64,000 bases of DNA, taken from Clitopilus passeckerianus. Its lineage: Eukaryota; Basidiomycota; Agaricomycetes; Agaricales; Entolomataceae. The translations under genes were made by a program, and so were the position numbers. Location: NCBI GenBank assembly GCA_944990035.1, contig CALYLX010000126.1, positions 558,001-622,000 of the forward strand. Direction: 5' to 3'. The notes under the pieces are model-generated. The model saw only the letters and a list, made by a program, of their open reading frames with translations, made no database searches and had not been told where the DNA came from. This document shows positions 49,984 through 59,874 of the stretch, in pieces. Position 1 is the first letter of the stretch, and every line of letters begins with the position of its first letter.

Positions 49984-50444
49984 TCATTGCTCGCATGATC
50001 TACCGCGTATTCTCTGGGCATCTCTTGTATCTCTTGTACTTATCCTATTCAATACCAGTTCCATTACCCTCGCTTTGGGCGTCGAATGATCCCATCGTTC
50101 TACTCTATCGTATGTTTCTCCTTGTGCTGAATCGTGCTTTCGCGCTTTCTCCACGACCATTGCCAATGCCACCGAAATAGGTCCTCGACTGCACCCGTCT
50201 CTGACATGGAAATATGTGGTTCTCAGGTACATGCGGATGCAATCTGTATTCCATCTACCTCGCCTGTGTGGGCCTATATTGCTCGGTGCCCATACGCCTC
50301 CTCTCGGGTGGAACTGAATGAATTGCATCCGGTATCGCGCCTCAGATTGCCCCCGATGACTGCGTACGTGGTACTGTTTAAATGAGCAGGTCTGAACAAT
50401 CATGAAGGTTACAATAATTGGACGCGTCCTGACCATCTTGGACT
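49984..50444. other. Intergenic region SRP40 / first hydrolase
   Basis: About 460 bp holding the SRP40 3' end and the promoter of the first hydrolase gene. A minus-strand open frame spans it, but it has no motif and reads like chance. Nothing else is seen. Confidence 0.5.
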
Positions 50445-51753
50445 ATGGCTACTGGTTTTGAACGTCTGACCCTGGAGGATGGCGCCCAGTTGGCGTACGA
50501 GATCTATGGCTCATACCATCTGGGTTCTACTACCCCTATTGTGCTCATTTGTGGCATGAGCACAATTCGCAGCGACTGGGACAGACTCAGTAGGAGTCTG
50601 GCCAAGAGCAGACCAGGTGTGTTCTCTGATTTCATGTGGATGACAGACAAATAATGGCATCTGAATAGTCTTACTATATGATCATAGGTGAGGGCCATTT
50701 TCAAGATTCAAGAATCAAGACGTGTCATTGATTGTGATATCAAGGGGCATGGGTGACTCTACATTGGGAAAGAAAGGCGAAGACATGACAATAGAACTTC
50801 TAGCACGCGATTTACGCGCGCTTCTGAAGCATCTGCAATGGAAAGAGGTCGCTATCTGTGGATTTTCTATGGGAGGTGCGAGATTTGTCCGCTCATGTGA
50901 AATCCGAATGCATCGAATTCAACAAATTGCAGGTGTTGTAGCACAACAGTTGCTGACACTTCCATATGTCGCCAATGCACCTTGCGAGCTGCCCTTCCGA
51001 GTTTCGCATTTGATTCTTGCAGGAACGAGGTCTGTCGTAGAGGATGTCGGCTTGAAATTCTCCGCGGCACCCGTGAATAAACCTAGGACACCCGCCGAGA
51101 AACAAGCCATTGCAAGAAGGCTGCTTGAAGCATGCTTCGACCCCAAATGGCTTGCTCAGAACCAGCCTCGGTTCAGCCAGCGGTTCGCCAAAGTCGTCAG
51201 CGGAATAAGGTACGATTTGAAGACAAACTGATTAGATTCTTCATAGGCTAACCTATTATACTAGTCATAGACCTGGGGAAATTATCGGTATGGCGTCATT
51301 TTAAATGCATCTGGTGCTGGGTGTTTAACCGTTTACTCACCGAAAATAGCAAAGCAAGGAGCCGCAGTAAGTAGTTTAGAATTCCTCTTGCTCAGCACCG
51401 GGTGACTCACAGCTTCCTCACATAGCTAAGGAAATTTGCCTTTGCGGACCTTCTGCATCAGCTTCCCGAAGATTTGAACATCCTTGTTATTCATGGCGCG
51501 CTTGATCAAATTATCCCGCCTCGCTGTGGGGAGGTATGTTGAAGAGTTCAAAGTCTTCTGATTGGTTTTGATTCCTGGCTTTCTGCATTAGGATGTATTG
51601 AAACGACTAGACGGTGCGCGCAAGGTAGACGTAGGGACATCTCCTGGTCAAGTGCCCTCATTGGATTTCGGCCACTACTGGTACGAGTACTTTGACATCC
51701 AAATTTGGTACGATGTGGTAAACGTGTTTGTTGGTGACGGCGGCGCAACTTGA
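50445..51753 (+). CDS. Alpha/beta hydrolase, tandem copy 1
   Basis: A predicted cytosolic alpha/beta-fold hydrolase. The start ATG is at 50445 (MATGFERLTLEDGAQLAYEI). The oxyanion-loop region is PIVLICGMSTIRSDWDRLSR. A 19-nt micro-exon supplies VLLYDHR, joined to GMGDSTL. The nucleophile elbow is WKEVAICGFSMGG (GxSxG, Ser nucleophile). A helical lid region includes SHLILAGTRSVVED and TPAEKQAIARRLLEACFDPK. The acid residue is in LNILVIHGALDQIIPP and the base in SLDFGHYWYEYFD. All three catalytic residues are therefore present, giving about 300 residues. Substrate unknown; the fold covers esterases, lipases and C-C hydrolases. A paralogue with the same exon layout follows immediately downstream on the same strand, so the pair arose by tandem duplication. 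Confidence 0.88.
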
Positions 51754-52066
51754 CTCCGCCAGCTGTTTGTGTAAATACAATTTTCTACCAGACACGCCAT
51801 GATATGATCGCCTACCAAGTTCCTGCACTTGTACCCCTTCCACCCCACGTTGTACATCAGGCTTCAGTGCTCATGAACTAGAATAATGCGCCAACAAGCT
51901 TGATTGCACCCGGAATTCAGGACCTTGATACTGCCGCTGTCACTTAGAAGTTCTTTAGCCTCCAAGGAGAATCATTCACCCACATCATCAAGTCGCCTAT
52001 ATATACAGGACCTCCAAGACTGTTTACGGCTCCAGTTCTGCGCAATCATTCTGAGTTTGATTCAAG

Positions 52067-53247
52067 ATGGGTGACCACCCGACTCTAGCTTTACCGGATG
52101 GCGCTCGGCTGGCTTATGAGGTCTTGGGATCATGTCACATTGGCAAGCAAACCCCAATTGTCCTCATCGGTGGGATGAGCTCCCTCCGTGGGGACTGGGA
52201 TCGTCTGTCGTCCGGGCTTGCCAAATTGCGCCCAGTCTTGATATTTGATCATCGGTATGAATACAGCCTCTGAGATGCGGCGGACTGGCCTCACGTCTAG
52301 TCTTCCATGTTTGCAGAGGCATGGGCGGCTCTACTCTAGCCACTAAGGAAGACCTCATTAGTATTGAGTCCCTGGCCCAAGATCTTGTTTTTCTGCTTCG
52401 GCACCTTCAGTGGAAAGAGGTCTCCCTTCTTGGTTTCTCAATGGGAGGTACGAATTTAGAGCAAGTTGGAACAGGTCATGACAGCTGACTGAATTCCTCT
52501 TTTGTGTTCAGGTCTCGTGGCGCAGCAAGTTGTATTCCTACCGCTGTTGGAGAAGAACCCTGCGCCCCTGCCATTCCAGGTCTCACATCTCTTTCTAACC
52601 GCCACCCTTTGTTCGATCCTTCGCGAGAAAGGTTACGGGTTAAAAGTCAATCGAACTCCCTCGACGCATCGTCTTACCACCGAAGAGAAGAAGAATTTAT
52701 CTAGCCAATCTTGGCTTCTACATTCGATCCTGACTGGGTGGAAGATCCAAAGAATGCAGACAGGTTTGAATGGTGGCTGAACCGCCAGATAGTTGGAAGG
52801 CAAGTGCGCCACTCTAGGTTAATACAAATAAACTTCACTGGCTTTACAGACCGACTTCCGTAATTCTCAGTCAAGGCCGCGCAGTATGTTGATTGCAATC
52901 CCATCAGGGTTATATGAATATGAACTAATTCGACAAACGTTCTAGACGAATAGGTTCAACTTCGACGGGTTACACAATAAACTACCAGAGACATGCCCGT
53001 ATTGGTCTTGCATGGCGAGCTGGATGCCATAGTACCCAAGTTCTGTGGAGATGAAATCTTGCAGAGGATTCCTTGGGCGAAAGAGGTTGAGGTGGGGTCG
53101 AAACCAGGACAGGTACCGAACCTGGCATTCGGGCATCATTGGTTTGAGTATTTTGACGATGCGCAGGTATGGGTGGATGTTGTAGAAAAGTTCCTTGAAT
53201 GTCCCGGAGCTGGTAGTGGCAGGAGAGCCGAGAAGTCGCGGCTGTAA
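52067..53247 (+). CDS. Alpha/beta hydrolase, tandem copy 2, with a possible frameshift
   Basis: Paralogue of the preceding gene. The start ATG at 52067 gives MGDHPTLALPDGARLAYEVL, then PIVLIGGMSSLRGDWDRLSS, VLIFDHRGMGGSTLA, WKEVSLLGFSMGG (Ser nucleophile elbow), LVAQQVVFLPLLEKNPAPLP and SHLFLTATLCSILREKGYG. Later come MPVLVLHGELDAIVPKFCGD (acid) and NLAFGHHWFEYFD (base), ending GRRAEKSRL at 53247. Between TTEEKKNLS and the conserved ILASTFDPDWVEDPKNADRF the frame changes by one base near 52699-52706, with no intron that explains it. That is either a sequence error or the start of decay. One intron (52800-52849) begins with GC where copy 1 has GT. The catalytic triad is complete in both copies. 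Identity to copy 1 looks moderate, so the duplication is not recent. Confidence 0.8.
52800..52849 (+). other. GC-AG intron in hydrolase copy 2
   Basis: The exon RFEWWLNRQIVGR ends GAAG, followed by GCAAGT. The next exon resumes after CTTTACAG with PTSVILSQGRA. The matching position in copy 1 uses a GT donor (AAG|GTACGA). Coordinates are approximate by one or two bases. Confidence 0.7.
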
Positions 53248-53281
53248 TTTGTCCTTTGTAGAATCCAAGCCGCGTCGTTTA

Positions 53282-55203
53282 TCATGCTGAATCTAAAGAA
53301 CGTACGAACTTGGCTGTGACCCAGTCCGAATGACTGCTAGGGCCCCTAGTCACGGCGATTGGAGGGTCTTGCCTGGCACCATCTCTCTTCAACATTGCAA
53401 GGATCTTATCGAATGGGACTTTGTGCTGCTCTTCTGGCATATATAATACCTCCTTCGAATCATAGTCCCACAACACTATAATTGGCTGTTGCCATCTCGT
53501 AAATGGGAGGATCTGTATCTTCTTCCCACGTGGTCGCAGCATATTATCTTTGATTTCTTCCGGCATCTTCTCGAGGTCGAAGGTAATGAGGAACCTGCAA
53601 TCCCAGAGGTATTCAAATTTGGAGAAGGATTCTAGCCCCGCATGCCGTCTTTTGAGCAGGCGAATAATATCCTGAGTCGGGTCTGCGCGCGTCTGGTCTA
53701 CAAGGTGCCGATGGTTTGGATTCCGTTTGTTGAATGGAGGCTGGCGGCCAGCAATCCACCCAAACGAGCTGTTCGGGTCGACGGTGCCTCCAGCTTGCAT
53801 GGAGAACTCGCGAATTTTCCCTGCTACGTCATATACAACAGGTGCCCATATCACGCCTCCTCCGGCGACGAAGCGGGGCCTGGGGACAGTGAGAGGTCGT
53901 GGATCCCACAGTTTCTGGATGATTTGCTCGAGGCTGTGACCGCGACGGTTGGCGTCGGCGCGTAGAGAACCCCACGGGAAAAAGAAACATAGCGCAAGAT
54001 TCGAAGAATGAGGGCTCGTCGAATGAGCGGGTCGTCGATGTCCACGATGGCGCGGTAGGAAATTAGGAATGTCGAGTCTGGCGACGCTACTTTGCACCTT
54101 TTAAGGATGCTGTCAACTAAGGAGAACTAAATCAGCGCCTATACCTGGCCCTGCGTGGAATGACAACTTGCCTTTGGTGTCTATATCGTCTGCATCTTCC
54201 ATGAGTTGGCGCAGGGCACTTTGAATCTGGCCTTTTCCAGAGTCGAGGGTGACTGGGACAGAGCTGACAGAGTGTAATGCCTTCGCAATATCATCTAGCT
54301 CCTGCCTGAGATCTGGAGGAAGCATGGCGCTGTTCTCGGCAGACATATTCTCGTCCTGTGCATCGATTCTCTGCCTGAGTGCATTGCGTATTGTCAAGTC
54401 TGGCTGGAAGTTGGTTTGGTCGGTAACGTATTCGAGCCCATTTTCTTCACACGTTGCTAATACCCTGTCCTAAAGGAAGGTCATTGGTAGTTTCAGTGCT
54501 GATATTTCGGATAGCTTGCCTTGGTGACAGGGAGGAGGGGCCGAACAATCCAGCGATTCATGCCTGCCATACCAGCCCAGCCAAGGGAGTTTCCTTCTGG
54601 GCTCCCCATTCCCATTCCCCAGCGCCTGCAAGGCCATATACCTCGAGCCCCGAGAAGAGTTGTGCCCCTACCCATTCGTATCAAGGTTGTTTCCATTTGA
54701 TCATCCGCATGGTGCCCAAAAGCAATAATATGAGTTTTATAGCATTGCATCAGCTGAAGCAGGGCATGATAACGTGCTTTTCGAGCAAGCGTCTCTATTG
54801 GAAGTCCGGGATCTGGGAGAGGTGGGTATGGGTCTTTTGCCCAAGGTATTCTTATTGATGCATGTTCAACGCCAACGTTTTCAGCAATTTGTGCACATTT
54901 TTGGGACATTTCAGCAGAACATGACTGAAGGGCATGATCAACGTTGAAAGAGAAAAGTCTCTTTGGGGCGGTTTGTTTTTGTAGAGAGGCCAAATGCCGT
55001 CGCATTAAGAATAGCAGACATGTTGAATCTGGGCCTCCGGAATTGGCCACACCTGGAAAGTCTGGTTAGGAAACTACTGCTGCTAGTTGGCAGCACCACC
55101 CACCTATGTTAGTCGACCAGCCTGTAGGAGGTATAACTGCCTGAAACATGCGAGCGAACTCATCCTGAGATATAGGGAGTGGTCGTGGTCGGAAGGAGAC
55201 CAT
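53282..55203 (-). CDS. TilS-like PP-loop ATPase (tRNA(Ile)-lysidine synthase family), with an apparent frameshift
   Basis: An N-type ATP pyrophosphatase. In bacteria TilS lysidinylates the CAU anticodon of tRNA-Ile, and fungal members are thought to act in mitochondria. The first exon reads MVSFRPRPLPISQDEFARMF from ATG 55203. The PP-loop follows the first intron: GVANSGGPDSTCLLFLMRRH. Further conserved parts are LFSFNVDHALQSCSAEMSQK, LPIETLARKARYHALLQLMQ, IIAFGHHADDQMETTLIRMG, then NRWIVRPLLPVTK and the Asn/Arg segment TDQTNFQPDLTIRNALRQRI. The C-terminal half carries RRALILRILRYVSF and, one frame away, PWGSLRADANRRGHSLEQII. T6 instead of T5 (53979-53983) restores YVSFFPWG. It ends at 53282. 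No clear mitochondrial presequence is visible. The start codon overlaps that of GPI10. Confidence 0.87.
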
Positions 55204-57131
55204 GGAAGGAGAGCGGGATCACCAAGTCATGATCGCTCTTGCTCTCAGCGTTCGTGTTCTCATCGCGCTCGCGACGCGTACCGTCTTCCAGCCAGATGAA
55301 TACTTTCAAGCCCTCGAACCTGCACATCACGCTGTCTTTGGATATGGTCATCTTACCTGGGAATGGCTCACTGCAAAGCCAATTCGAAGCATAGCATATC
55401 CTTCGATGAATATACCTCTGTACTGGCTCTTGAAAGTCACTGGACTCTCTGCGCACCCTGTTCCCGGCGACACGTTTCTAGTACGCTCAAATCCATTCGA
55501 TTCGTCTACTTTCTCATCTACTTTTCAGATATATGGGCCACGAATCCTGCACGGTGCACTTGCAGCATTGACTGATATTTCACTTTGCCGTCTGACATTC
55601 TCTTGGCTGGGAAGGAAATACGTCTCAACTGCTGTAAGTTTTCAATATGTATATTTCCCAATCACTACGCTCAGCAATACATTATCCAGTTATTCATCTC
55701 TTTGACATCGTTCTTCAACACGCTGGCACTATCTCGCTCCCTAGCAAACTCACTTGAAACGTCTCTAACCACCATCGCGCTCACTCTTTACCCATGGGAC
55801 ATATCCCACGCCAATTATAATCCAACACGGCTCACTAAGTATGTTCTTCCTGTCTTCCTCTCTTATAACGACCTAGCATCTAACATCAATGTAGACCCCG
55901 GCTACTGGAGCTGCTGGCATTCAGCGCATTAGCATGCATGATTCGCCCAACCAATGCCATTCTCTGGGTGTTCCTGTATGCCAAACTATTCTGGTCACTT
56001 CGATCATCCAGAGCATTTTGGGATGCTCTGCGCCTTACTATCTGCACCATTACGCTTTCCCTTACATCCTTATGCCTCCTTGATACTCTTTACTACAGCG
56101 GATTCAAGGACGGAACCATCATCTTCACGCCACTCAACTTCCTACGGACCAACCTCACTTCCGTCTCTTTGTTCTATGGCTCAAATCCATGGCATTACTA
56201 CCTTACACAAGGATTGCCGATTCTTTGTACCACAGCATTGCCGTTCGTTCTGCACGGTATTTATCTGATCATAAGGGATAAGCATGCCGCGCCTTTGTGT
56301 ACTATGCTCGGAGCCGTCACATGGTACATTGGGGTATTCTCATTAATGGGCCACAAAGAATGGCGGTTCATCCACCCTATCCTTCCCATCCTACATCTCT
56401 TTGCCGCGAAGTCTCTAGTGGATTTATCCAACACCAATAGGGCCACTAGCAAGAAGACAGAGTCCAAAAGCAAGTCAAGCAAGTCTAAACCCAAATCCCA
56501 AACGAACTCATCTCTCCTCGGACTCCCCATTCGTCGCACCCATCTTACCCTCCTCCTTCTGACCCTCCCCGTCTCAATCTACACAACCCTCTTCTACTGT
56601 TCTGCCCCACTCACCGTCCTCTCATATATCCGTTCCCTCCCACTACCTATCCTTGAACAAGGCATTGGCTTCCTCACGCCCTGCCATTCCACCCCTGGGC
56701 AAGCCTGCATTCACAGGAAAGAGCTCGAAGGAGGCAGGATGTGGAGTCTGGGGTGTGAACCTCCAGTCGGTATCGGTGCTGATGAGAAGGAAAAGTACAA
56801 GGACCAAACAGATGTTTTCTTCGGTTCGCCCAAGGAGTATCTTGAGAGGTACTTCCCTTTGCGCGTGGATCCATCTTTCCCGGTATCACCTTACCCTAGC
56901 ACTGTCCCTGGATCTCCTCTGGTTATGTCAGAGGCAGAAACAGGGAGGTATCCCTGGCAACATGAGTGGCCTAGGAACTTGGTGTTATTTGGCCGGCTTC
57001 TGAAGCACGACGGAGTGAAGGAGTTGCTGGAAGACAAGGGATATAAGGAGGTCTGGAAACGAGGCCGGGAATGGGAGGGTGAAGGCGAGAGAAAGGGTGG
57101 TGTCAGAGTTTGGGAATGGCAAGGAAACTAG
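55202..57131 (+). CDS. GPI10: GPI mannosyltransferase 3 (PIG-B/Gpi10), GT22 family
   Basis: An ER multi-pass enzyme that adds the third mannose of the GPI core from dolichol-phosphate-mannose. The first in-frame ATG is at 55202 (MEGERDHQVMIALALSVRVL); a second possible start is at 55229. The family motif with the catalytic acid is TRTVFQPDEYFQALEPAHHA, followed by FGYGHLTWEWLTAKPIRSIA. Hydrophobic exons continue: LFISLTSFFNTLALSRSLAN, LLELLAFSALACMIRPTNAI, FTPLNFLRTNLTSVSLFYGS and NPWHYYLTQGLPILCTTALP. The GT22 signature is GHKEWRFIHPILPILHLFAA. A Lys/Ser-rich loop is inserted after it (KKTESKSKSSKSKPKSQ). The C-terminus has PCHSTPGQACIHRKEL and ends EWQGN at 57131. Three introns, in the 5' half. 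Shares its start site with the divergent TilS-like gene, so its promoter must lie inside that gene's transcribed region. Confidence 0.95.
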
Positions 57132-57228
57132 ATTAATGCATTAGGCTATCCAATACATATCTATATGCTATCTACAAGTAATTTGAAAAAAAAAATAGAT
57201 TGAGTCCATGTGTCAAGTGAATCGCTCC

Positions 57229-59626
57229 TCACAACCTCGATAAATCCCTTCCCCAAACACCTCGAATAATCCAATCAATCATCAACAGTGCCCTCGTCCT
57301 CGCGCTGACCTGCTCATTCCAATATACGCTCCTCCAAGCATACATTGCAGCCAACCCTCCCATGAAGCTGTAATTCCCCAAATCAAATACGGCGGCATTT
57401 CCAATGTACGCCAAGCTTCCCAAGTGGAAGTACTTGAACGGCTTTGAGACCTCCTCATCGCGGATTTTCATCTGTGCAGGAGCAGGAACCGAAGGGGGTT
57501 GGGTTTTGGATTGCTCGTGTGGGCTCGTGGGAGATTGGTTGAGTTTAGCCAGGATCTGTGATTCTTTCCGTGTGATCTTGTGTAGTTTCTTTCCGAGGTA
57601 AGCGCCTTGCTGGGAGGCGACTTGAGCTGTAGCGGGAAGTGCGGTGATACGTTTCTCAATTTCTTGGAGGAGAGGAAGGAGTTCGTTCAGAGAGAGGGCG
57701 TGGTCCTGGTCTCGGTCATACAAGTCAAAGAGCTGTCGTACTTCAATAACATGGTCTTCGGCCATTGGGATACGGGATTTGATGCGTTTAACTATATAAG
57801 TCGATCAGTATCTTGGTAATGAGAGAGAGAGTAGTGGAAACACACCCATGAACTCCCACTCCTCAAAATCTATCTTCCCATCTTTGTTTCTATCCGCCTC
57901 ATCCACAAGGTCCAAGAAGTGACTAACCACACTCGTTTCAAGAGTGGCCGCATCTCCAACAGCGTATACATCCCCAGGGCTACCCACCACTCTCAGATGA
58001 GCGTCAACCACAATCGCCTTCTTGTGCACCTGGTTTGGGAGAAGGTCACTAACCCTCTTGGTGAATGGGTTCATCGCAATTCCGGTAGACCAAAGTACGA
58101 AGTTACTAGGGATAGAGAACTTCTCAGTAGCACCTGTGGCATGGTTCTTGACGGAGTAGATGACTTCGTCAGGCTTGACCTCGGAGACGCGTGCGGAGGT
58201 TATCAGATTCACGCCGCTACGGTTGAATTTGTCCTCAGCATATTTGGAGATGGCTTCGTTGTAGGTATTGAGGATGTGTTCGCGGGATTGGATAACATGG
58301 ATAGAGACGTCTTCTCTGCATATCTTTGGGAACTAGTGGGATATTTTAGCCTGGACACAAGAGTTACAAGAAAGAGGCATACGTAGTTCATGATGTCCTC
58401 CTGGCAGAAGTCGTGGATTTCCTATGCGAGGGGTGAGTATATGCGCGGTCTAATGGTCCAATGTACTGACAGCAGCAGTTTCAACGCCAGTAGGCCCGCC
58501 TCCGCAAACGACGAAGGAGAGAAGGCGCCTACGTTCCTCTTCCGAAGTAGTAGGCAGGGATGCTATCTCAAAGTTGTCTAGAAAGGACATTAGAGGATAG
58601 AATACAGTACAGCGAAGAGCGCTTACCCATAACTCTGCGTCTGATGGCCTGGGCATCCGCGATAGTCTTAAGTTGGAAGCAGTTTTCCAATCCGGGAACA
58701 CCGTGAGTGCTTGATGTAGAGCCGACAGCGATAACCAGTTTATCATATCTGCACAAAAATCAGTATGATTGCGATATGAGAGGGGGTCATGGAGCCCACG
58801 GAATGTAGATGTTTTCCTTCTTTCCGTCAGCCCTTTGGGTTTCCACCTCCAGGAGACGTTCAGACATGACCAAATCGACAGCTTTGGCTTGGACGAAATG
58901 TCCTCTAAGACGAGCGAGAAGCTTGCGGAGAGGTTCAATCAATGAGCGGACTTGTACGGTGCCAACGGCAGCAGCTACGGGCATAGATGGTAAGTATGCG
59001 AGTGGCAAGATAATGACGTGATAAATGGGCTTACAGGGCAAGAGTGGAGTGAACGTGTTGAAAGTTTCCGAAGAGACGAGTGTAACGTGGTAGTCGCCAG
59101 TATGAAGTGTTTTCAAGAGACCCATGGCCTTCAACGCCAGATATTAGAGTAAGATTACGAGAATGGGAATAGCAACACTTACACCCCAACCACCGCCGAC
59201 AACAACCAACTTGGGCTTTGTAGCCAGAAGTTGATTTTCTTCATCATCGTTGTCGTCAACCTGGACTCTGACGATGGGCAAGTTCTTGGGGCCACCACGT
59301 TCAGGATGCAAAGCCAAAGGAGAGACGGGAACGCGGTCGACATGTTTCTCTGTGTACGTGAAAGCATCGTGCAGAAACAAGCTACCACCGACAAGAATGA
59401 CACCAAGAACTGAAGAAAGGCACGCGTAACCCGTGAATTTCGCTACAGTCTTGAATTTCTTGAATCGAGGCGGTGGATTGGGAGGAGTCGGGGGAATTGA
59501 AGCCGAGCCTGTCGCTTCATTTGTGTTGATGAATCTCCTTCGAACCAAATTTGCCGCAGGACCATTGAGACCATATCTTGTAAAAGAAAGTCTGGTTGCC
59601 GTCGCCCGTACAGAGGGAACGAACAT
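57229..59626 (-). CDS. NDE1: External alternative NADH dehydrogenase (type II, EF-hand)
   Basis: A single-subunit, rotenone-insensitive NADH:ubiquinone oxidoreductase on the mitochondrial inner membrane. I take ATG 59626 (MFVPSVRATATRLSFTRYGL), which gives an Arg-rich presequence. A membrane segment (GYACLSSVLGVILVGGSLFL) follows. FAD site: KPKLVVVGGGWG-AMGLLKTL. Then TFTPLLP, YDKLVIAVGSTSSTHGVPGL, and the NADH site FVVCGGGPTGVETAA. The FAD C-terminal motif is GDVYAVGDAATLET. After it an inserted domain holds two EF-hand loops: DRNKDGKIDFEE (canonical) and DRDQDHALSLNE (less regular). The C-terminal membrane-binding region reads KPFKYFHLGSLAYIGNAAVF, ARTRALLMIDWIIRGVWGRD and LSRL. The EF-hands and the N-terminal helix place it with the external, Ca2+-responsive NDE class facing the intermembrane space. 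Head-to-head with the YTH gene over 248 bp. Confidence 0.94.
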
Positions 59627-59874
59627 AGTCGGGAGGGAGGCCTTGAGGCTCCGCAATTGAGGATGTCAAGAGTCTTTATGTACGAATTTCAATTATTGCA
59701 TCATATTGGGCCCAATAGTTCTTCCTTCCGTACAACCGGCTGCTATTTTTAGTCCAAATCCCCACAAAAAGTTCTAGATTTTGTCATGACGTGATCTCCG
59801 CTTTTGGTACGCCGCGCCGATAATCCAGGCAACAAACGCTTTGAACTCATCTTCCCCCATCTAACACTAACTCA

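Noticed and set aside
49984..50436. 150-codon minus-strand frame upstream of the first hydrolase
   Set aside because: No motif, no good start context, and it overlaps the expected promoter.
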